64,000 nt of DNA, from NCBI GenBank assembly GCA_031261005.1, contig JAISKF010000017.1:1-64000 (forward strand), given 5' to 3'. Below are positions 59,237 to 64,000 of this stretch, piece by piece. Each line of letters starts with the position of its first letter. The stretch's first letter is position 1. The notes beneath the pieces were generated by a model. The model was not told the origin of the DNA and ran no database searches. It saw only the letters and a list, made by a program, of their open reading frames with translations. The translations under genes were made by a program, and so were the position numbers. The DNA comes from Enterobacteriaceae bacterium. Its GTDB lineage: Bacteria > Pseudomonadota > Gammaproteobacteria > Enterobacterales > Enterobacteriaceae.

Positions 59237-60477
59237 TGAAAATTAAACACGCCTTATTTACAGCCGGTAATTCATCCTTCTATTTTGATGACCAGAAGGC
59301 AATCAAAAACGGCGCTGGCTTAGACGGCTTCGTTTACACCGGTAAACCTGTTACTCCGGGCTTCACCTCTGTTCGTCAAGCGGGTGAATGTATTTCAGTT
59401 CAGTTAATTCTGGAAAATGGCGCTACCGCTGTGGGTGATTGTGCCGCTGTTCAATACTCTGGTGCGGGTGGTCGTGATCCATTATTCCTGGCTGATAACT
59501 TCCTGCCATTCCTGGAAAAACACATCAAACCGCTGTTAGAAGGCCGTGACGTTAGCGAATTCCGCAAAAACGCGCACTTCTTCGACGAACTGAAAATTGA
59601 TGGCAAATTACTGCACACCGCTATCCGTTACGGTCTGTCTCAAGCACTGTTAGACGCTACAGCATTAGCAACTAACAAGCTGAAAGCAGAAGTCGTATGT
59701 AAAGAGTGGAATCTGCCGGTAGTGGCTGACTCAATTCCATTGTTTGGTCAAAGTGGTGATGACCGTTATATCGCGGTTGATAAGATGATTATCAAAGGCG
59801 TTGACGTTCTGCCGCATGGTCTGATCAACAACGTTGAACAGAAACTAGGTCACAAAGGTGAAATCCTGCGTGAATACGTAACCTGGTTAGCAAAACGCAT
59901 CAAAGAGCTGCGTACTGATCCAAGCTACAAACCAGATCTGCACATCGACGTTTACGGCACTATCGGTTTGATCTTCGATCAAGATCCAATCCGTTGTGCT
60001 GAATATATCGACAGCCTGCAAGAACAAGCCGGTGATCTGGCTCTGTACATTGAAGGTCCGGTTGATGCGGGCAACAAACCTGATCAAATCAGATTGTTAA
60101 CCGAAATCACTCGTCACTTAGAAAAACTGAACTCTAAAGTTAAAATCGTTGCTGACGAATGGTGTAACACCTATCAGGATATTGTTGATTTTACCGACGC
60201 AAAAAGCTGTCACATGGTTCAGATCAAAACTCCTGACTTAGGAAGTATTCATAATATCGTTGATGCAGTTCTCTACTGTAACAAAAATGGTATGGAAGCC
60301 TATCAAGGCGGTACTTGTAACGAAACCGATGTTAGTGCGCGTACCTGTGTTCACGTAGCGATTGCTTCTCGTCCAATGCGTATGCTGGTTAAACCAGGTA
60401 TGGGCTTCGACGAAGGTTTGAACATTGTTTATAACGAAATGTCTCGTACCTTAGCTCAGCTAAAAGCAAAAGGCTAA
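59236..60477 (+). CDS. mal: Methylaspartate ammonia-lyase
   Basis: It eliminates ammonia from threo-3-methylaspartate to give mesaconate. The 413 residues equal the clostridial enzyme. This enolase-superfamily protein shows LHIDVYGTIGLIFDQD, LYIEGPVDAGNKPDQI and KIVADEWCNTYQD (the three metal-ligand strands) and the catalytic Lys in MVQIKTPDLGSIHNI, 24 residues after the third ligand. The start overlaps the glmE stop as TAATG. It ends the glmS-glmL-glmE-mal transcription unit. Confidence 0.96.
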   Translation: MKIKHALFTAGNSSFYFDDQKAIKNGAGLDGFVYTGKPVTPGFTSVRQAGECISVQLILENGATAVGDCAAVQYSGAGGRDPLFLADNFLPFLEKHIKPLLEGRDVSEFRKNAHFFDELKIDGKLLHTAIRYGLSQALLDATALATNKLKAEVVCKEWNLPVVADSIPLFGQSGDDRYIAVDKMIIKGVDVLPHGLINNVEQKLGHKGEILREYVTWLAKRIKELRTDPSYKPDLHIDVYGTIGLIFDQDPIRCAEYIDSLQEQAGDLALYIEGPVDAGNKPDQIRLLTEITRHLEKLNSKVKIVADEWCNTYQDIVDFTDAKSCHMVQIKTPDLGSIHNIVDAVLYCNKNGMEAYQGGTCNETDVSARTCVHVAIASRPMRMLVKPGMGFDEGLNIVYNEMSRTLAQLKAKG

Positions 60478-60549
60478 GAGCAAGAACGTTTAAAATACGG
60501 TCACCGGCAAATTTAGGATAAGGTTTTCCTGATTGAGCTGGTGACATTT

Positions 60550-60600
60550 CCATCACTTAAAATTGAGTTCAATATTAATGCTGAGTGATGGTTATTTTTT
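60550..60600 (+). terminator. Probable terminator after the methylaspartate ammonia-lyase gene
   Basis: CCATCACT at 60550-60557 pairs with AGTGATGG at 60584-60591, with a further small stem inside the loop, followed by TTATTTTTT. It lies about 70 bases after the stop codon. Confidence 0.6.
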
Positions 60601-60612
60601 AAACGAATATAT

Positions 60613-60660
60613 CTCACTTCAAGATGCAGGAATAACCACCTCCTGTATCTTGAAGAATGT
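60613..60660. repeat. Palindromic intergenic repeat downstream of mal
   Basis: CTTCAAGATGCAGGA at 60617-60631 and TCCTGTATCTTGAAG at 60641-60655 form a 15-base inverted repeat with one mismatch. It belongs with the palindromes near cobT and the fumarase gene. The rest of the 451-base gap before the symporter holds nothing else that I recognise. Confidence 0.7.
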
Positions 60661-60928
60661 AGGTATATCGTTTCACCAGAACATAATTTCCAAAAGTCAC
60701 GCAGTGCATTGCTGGTCATAGCTTTTACCTGGCATTGCTCTGGTTTAGATAAAAATAAAAAGGTAATGTTTTCAATTTGTTATAACAATAATCATTTAAC
60801 ATAAAAATATGTAAGTTTGTATTTCATATTCATAATGGTTCAGATAATAAAATTTGAATCCATTAACATAAATAATTATTGAATAACTTCAGAGAAATTA
60901 TCCTGACCTACTTATAAATGGAATCATT

Positions 60929-62230
60929 ATGAAATCGATGAATTTAACCACAATGATCGTATTGGGTTTAATAATAGGTATCATTGTTGGATTTTTGTTA
61001 AATAGTTTTGCCAGTCCGGAAGTGTCCAGTGTTTATGCAAAAGATATTTCAATCATTACTGATATATTCTTACGCTTAATCAAAATGATCATCGCACCAT
61101 TAATCATCTCTACATTAGTGGTGGGCATCGCTAAAATGGGTGATGCGAAAACGCTTGGCCGTGTATTCTCAAAAACTCTGTTTTTGTTCATCTGCGCGTC
61201 ATTTATCTCCATCTTGCTGGGTCTGGTTATCGTTAACATTTTACAACCAGGTGCAGGCATCAACTTCGTTGCAGAAGCCGGTGCTGGCGCAGAAATCGTA
61301 AAACCAGTTCCGTTCTCATTCAAAGTGTTCATTTCTCACGCAATCCCAACTAGTATTGTTGATGCGATGGCACGTAATGAGATCCTGCAAATCGTTGTAT
61401 TCTCTATCTTCATGGGTGTGAGCTTATCCGCTATCGGCGAAGAAAAAGCTGCACCAATCATGAAAGTATTGGAATCACTTGTATACCTGATGCTGAAACT
61501 GACTGGCTACGTCATGCTGTTCGCTCCGCTGACTGTGTTTGCTGCTATTTCTGCCATGATCGCTGAACGTGGTTTAGCGGTTCTGGTGAGTGCAGGTATC
61601 TTCATGGGTGAGTTCTATCTGACTCTTGGCTTACTGTGGGTGATTCTGATCGGCTGCTGTGTCCTGTTGATTGGTCGTTGTACTCTGCGCTTAATCAGAG
61701 GTATCGGCGAACCAGCTCTGTTAGCATTCACCACTTCAAGTTCTGAAGCTGCATTCCCTGGTACTTTACAAAGTCTGGAAGAGTTCGGTGTATCTAACAA
61801 GATTGCCAGTTTCGTACTGCCTATCGGTTACTCTTTTAACCTTGTCGGCTCTATGGCGTACTGTTCATTCGCAGTTATCTTTATTGCACAAGCCTGTAAT
61901 ATCGAACTGACTATGGGCGAACAAATCACCATGCTGCTGATTCTGATGCTGACCTCTAAAGGTATGGCGGGTGTTCCTCGTGCATCACTGGTGGTTATCG
62001 CCGCAACCCTGAACCAATTCAACATTCCAGAAGCAGGCTTAATCCTGTTGATGGGTGTGGACCCATTCTTGGATATGGGTCGTTCAGCTACTAACGTAAT
62101 GAGTAACGCCGTTGGTGCTGCTCTGGTTGGTCGCTGGGAAGGTGAACACTACGGTGAAGGCTGCCGCGGTAAACCAAAAGCGGTTGAAGCTGCTCCAGAA
62201 CAATTCGTAACAGAAGCACAAGCGAAGTAA
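60929..62230 (+). CDS. Dicarboxylate/amino acid:cation symporter (GltP/DctA family)
   Basis: A 433-residue inner-membrane secondary transporter for acidic amino acids or C4-dicarboxylates. The helix-loop motif LIKMIIAPLIISTLVVGIAK lies near residue 50, the serine-rich re-entrant loop TTSSSEAAFPGTL near 270, and the substrate/cation site MGVDPFLDMGRSATNVMSNA near 380. Placed right after the glutamate mutase operon, glutamate uptake is the most natural role, but aspartate, mesaconate or other dicarboxylates cannot be excluded. It has its own 451-base upstream region and terminator. Confidence 0.9.
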   Translation: MKSMNLTTMIVLGLIIGIIVGFLLNSFASPEVSSVYAKDISIITDIFLRLIKMIIAPLIISTLVVGIAKMGDAKTLGRVFSKTLFLFICASFISILLGLVIVNILQPGAGINFVAEAGAGAEIVKPVPFSFKVFISHAIPTSIVDAMARNEILQIVVFSIFMGVSLSAIGEEKAAPIMKVLESLVYLMLKLTGYVMLFAPLTVFAAISAMIAERGLAVLVSAGIFMGEFYLTLGLLWVILIGCCVLLIGRCTLRLIRGIGEPALLAFTTSSSEAAFPGTLQSLEEFGVSNKIASFVLPIGYSFNLVGSMAYCSFAVIFIAQACNIELTMGEQITMLLILMLTSKGMAGVPRASLVVIAATLNQFNIPEAGLILLMGVDPFLDMGRSATNVMSNAVGAALVGRWEGEHYGEGCRGKPKAVEAAPEQFVTEAQAK

Positions 62231-62265
62231 GCTGTAGTCTGATGTTATAACTTGTCAGAACGCTA

Positions 62266-62318
62266 GAAAAAAATGCCACACCAGTGAAATCGTTCAAAGC
62301 TGGAGTGGCATTTTTGTA
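62266..62318 (+). terminator. Intrinsic terminator of the symporter gene
   Basis: AAAAATGCCACACCAG at 62269-62284 pairs with CTGGAGTGGCATTTTT at 62300-62315 (15 of 16 positions). The T run on one side and A run on the other would make it work in both directions. It lies 38 bases after the stop. Confidence 0.88.
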
Positions 62319-62478
62319 TCTGTTGAATATCAGCATAATCCCCCTGTAAGTGATGTGAAATTTTAGTGACATCAGCATTTGCAGAAGATAAATAGATAAT
62401 GCCTGTAGCTAAAGCAGGATCATTTAAAACTTGGCAAGTTATTAATTATAAAATGCAAGGAAAGCCGCTGCCGTCACC

Positions 62479-62510
62479 AAAAAACGATCCACTAAGGATC
62501 GTTTTTTGTT
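62479..62510. terminator. Strong bidirectional hairpin terminator
   Basis: A perfect 12-base inverted repeat, AAAAAACGATCC at 62479-62490 and GGATCGTTTTTT at 62496-62507, around ACTAA. It could end transcription of the efflux gene (minus strand), or of a short plus-strand transcript, since the symporter already has its own terminator 160 bases earlier. Confidence 0.85.
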
Positions 62511-62670
62511 TAAAGCAATTAAAAATATTAGGTGGAAGTCATTAACTATCGCGGTTCAACTGGCGATCTTTTCAGGTTAACGTAGTTGTACATTGCAATT
62601 TCTTGCTCCGTCCCACAGTCGCTAGTAACTAAATAACAATGTATCAAAAACATTGAACCAAACCACCAAC

Positions 62671-64000
62671 TCACTTTCGATGCAACAACAAATAAACCGC
62701 CGGTATAACCAGTATTGATAATAGCGGTGCTGTCACCATTCCGCCGATCATGGGCGCGGCGATACGCTGCATCACTTCGGAGCCAGTGCCTGCACCCCAC
62801 ATGATGGGTAGCAATCCAGCCATAATGGTGGCGACGGTCATGGCTTTCGGGCGAATTCGCAGCACTGCGCCCTCATTAATGGCTTCATACAAGATTTGAT
62901 TGGTGATTTTACTTTCATCATCACCGACTCGTTTGTAGATCGCCTGATTCAAATACAGCACCATAATCACGCCAAATTCTGCCGCCACGCCTGCCAGCGC
63001 AATAAAGCCGACCGATGTTGCCACCGATAAGTTATAGCCGAGCAGATATAACAGCCAGACACCACCGATCAGCGCAAATGGCAGCGTTGCCATAATCAGC
63101 AATGCGTCTTTTACGCGTTTAAAGGTAATAAACAGCAGCACAAAGATAATCATCAGAGTAAACGGCAGCACGATTTTCAGCTTCGCCGTTGCCCGTTCCA
63201 GATATTCATACTGCCCTGACCAACTGAGCGTCACACCCTCAGGCAAGGTGACTTGTTCGCTGACCGCTTGCTGCATATCCAGCACGGCAGATTGCAGATC
63301 GCGCCCGCGAATATCGACATAAATCCAGTCGGACAAACGCGCGTTTTCACTTTTCAGCATCGGCGCACCATTCGTGATCACGATATTTGCCAGTTCTGAT
63401 AATGCTACTTGCCCGCCGCTTGCCGTCACGACCGGTAAATCACGCAATTTTTGCAGCGAGTCACGGATTTCACGCGGATAGCGAACATTGATCGGATAAC
63501 GTTCGCGCCCCTCGATAGTCTCAGCGATATTCTCACCGCCGATCACACTAGCCACCAGCGATTGCAGTTCTTTTACCGAAACGCCGTAACGCGCGGCTTT
63601 CACGCGATCAATATCAATGTCGATATATCGCCCGCCGTCCAGATGTTCTGCCAGCGCCGATGTCACACCCGTAACTTTGCGTACAATTAACTCGATCTCA
63701 GCGGCAACTTTCTCGATCTTCTGAATATTGTCGCCATTCACTTTGATCCCCACCGGACTTTTGATCCCCGTTGCCAGCATATCCAGCCGATTGCGGATCG
63801 GCGGCACCCAAATATTAGCAATACCAGGTAGTTGCACCGCGCTATCCAGCTCGTTGATCAATTTCTCCATCGTCATACCCGCACGCCACTGATCTTTCGG
63901 TTTAAAACGAATGGTGGTTTCCAGCATGGTAAGCGGCGCGGGATCGGTCGCGGTATCCGCGCGCCCTGCTTTACCAAATACGCTATCTACTTCCGGTATG
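62671..64000 (-). CDS. cusA: CusA-type heavy-metal efflux RND pump, C-terminal part
   Basis: The frame stays open to the right edge, so the gene begins outside the window; about 443 codons are visible. The sequence matches the Cu(I)/Ag(I) RND pump: VFGKAGRADTATDPAPL at the window edge, PPIRNRLDMLATGIKSPVGI, SVKELQSLVASVIGGENIAE and membrane segments with GFIALAGVAAEFGVIMVLYL and MTVATIMAGLLPIMWGAGTG. The C-terminus ends soon after IPAVYLLLHRK, near the normal end. The substrate is probably copper or silver, by family resemblance only. It converges with the symporter gene. Confidence 0.9.
   Translation of the reverse strand, partial: IPEVDSVFGKAGRADTATDPAPLTMLETTIRFKPKDQWRAGMTMEKLINELDSAVQLPGIANIWVPPIRNRLDMLATGIKSPVGIKVNGDNIQKIEKVAAEIELIVRKVTGVTSALAEHLDGGRYIDIDIDRVKAARYGVSVKELQSLVASVIGGENIAETIEGRERYPINVRYPREIRDSLQKLRDLPVVTASGGQVALSELANIVITNGAPMLKSENARLSDWIYVDIRGRDLQSAVLDMQQAVSEQVTLPEGVTLSWSGQYEYLERATAKLKIVLPFTLMIIFVLLFITFKRVKDALLIMATLPFALIGGVWLLYLLGYNLSVATSVGFIALAGVAAEFGVIMVLYLNQAIYKRVGDDESKITNQILYEAINEGAVLRIRPKAMTVATIMAGLLPIMWGAGTGSEVMQRIAAPMIGGMVTAPLLSILVIPAVYLLLHRK

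Noticed and set aside
62546-62800. 84-codon minus-strand frame overlapping the end of cusA
   Set aside because: Most of it lies in another frame of the efflux gene; the short unique part has no clear start signal.

Overview
The window looks like a chromosomal segment of a gammaproteobacterium of the order Enterobacterales. The left third keeps the classic enterobacterial order recD-recB-ptrA-recC-ppdC/ygdB/ppdB/ppdA-thyA-lgt-rppH-mutH, with lplT further right. The cobalamin cluster has Salmonella-type content and order. Intergenic DNA is AT-rich and carries many copies of a small palindromic repeat with terminal inverted repeats. I cannot name the genus; a Morganellaceae- or Budviciaceae-like lineage is only a guess.

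Layout. 0.2-12.1 kb: RecBCD and pitrilysin, minus strand. 12.5-13.6 kb: an inserted old-yellow-enzyme gene. 13.8-15.8 kb: four pseudopilin genes. 16.1-18.5 kb: thyA, lgt, rppH (ptsP, usually between lgt and rppH, is missing). 18.65-19.0 kb: a cluster of DnaA boxes, GATC sites and an IHF site between rppH and mutH, where E. coli has the DnaA-reactivating locus DARS2. 19.2 kb: mutH. 20.0-26.7 kb: a lysine-themed block, cadA, cadB, an ArgP-type regulator and a lysyl-tRNA synthetase without prfB. 27.3 kb: lplT without aas. 28.8-50.5 kb: btuR, a class I fumarase, a LysR regulator and then one long minus-strand run that reads, in transcription order, cbiABCDETFGHJKLMNQOP-cobUSCT. 51.4-54.8 kb: a divergent plus-strand operon with uroporphyrinogen-III methyltransferase, cobD, a PduX-like threonine kinase and a stand-alone precorrin-2 dehydrogenase. 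55.9-62.2 kb: glutamate mutase (glmS, glmL, glmE), methylaspartate ammonia-lyase and a dicarboxylate/amino-acid:cation symporter. 62.7 kb to the right edge: the C-terminal part of a CusA-type metal efflux pump.

How the genes fit together. The 28.8-62.2 kb block reads as one metabolic island. It makes adenosylcobalamin anaerobically from uroporphyrinogen III, imports cobalt (CbiMNQO) and feeds the cofactor to glutamate mutase. Mutase and methylaspartase turn glutamate into mesaconate. The class I fumarase next to the cobalamin genes is a good candidate for the next step, mesaconate hydration, because class I fumarases of E. coli are known to have that activity. A 21-base identical sequence containing a near-FNR site lies upstream of both the methyltransferase operon and the glutamate mutase operon, suggesting shared anaerobic control. 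No cobalamin riboswitch and no PocR gene were seen.

No rRNA, tRNA, CRISPR array, prophage or intact insertion sequence was recognised.
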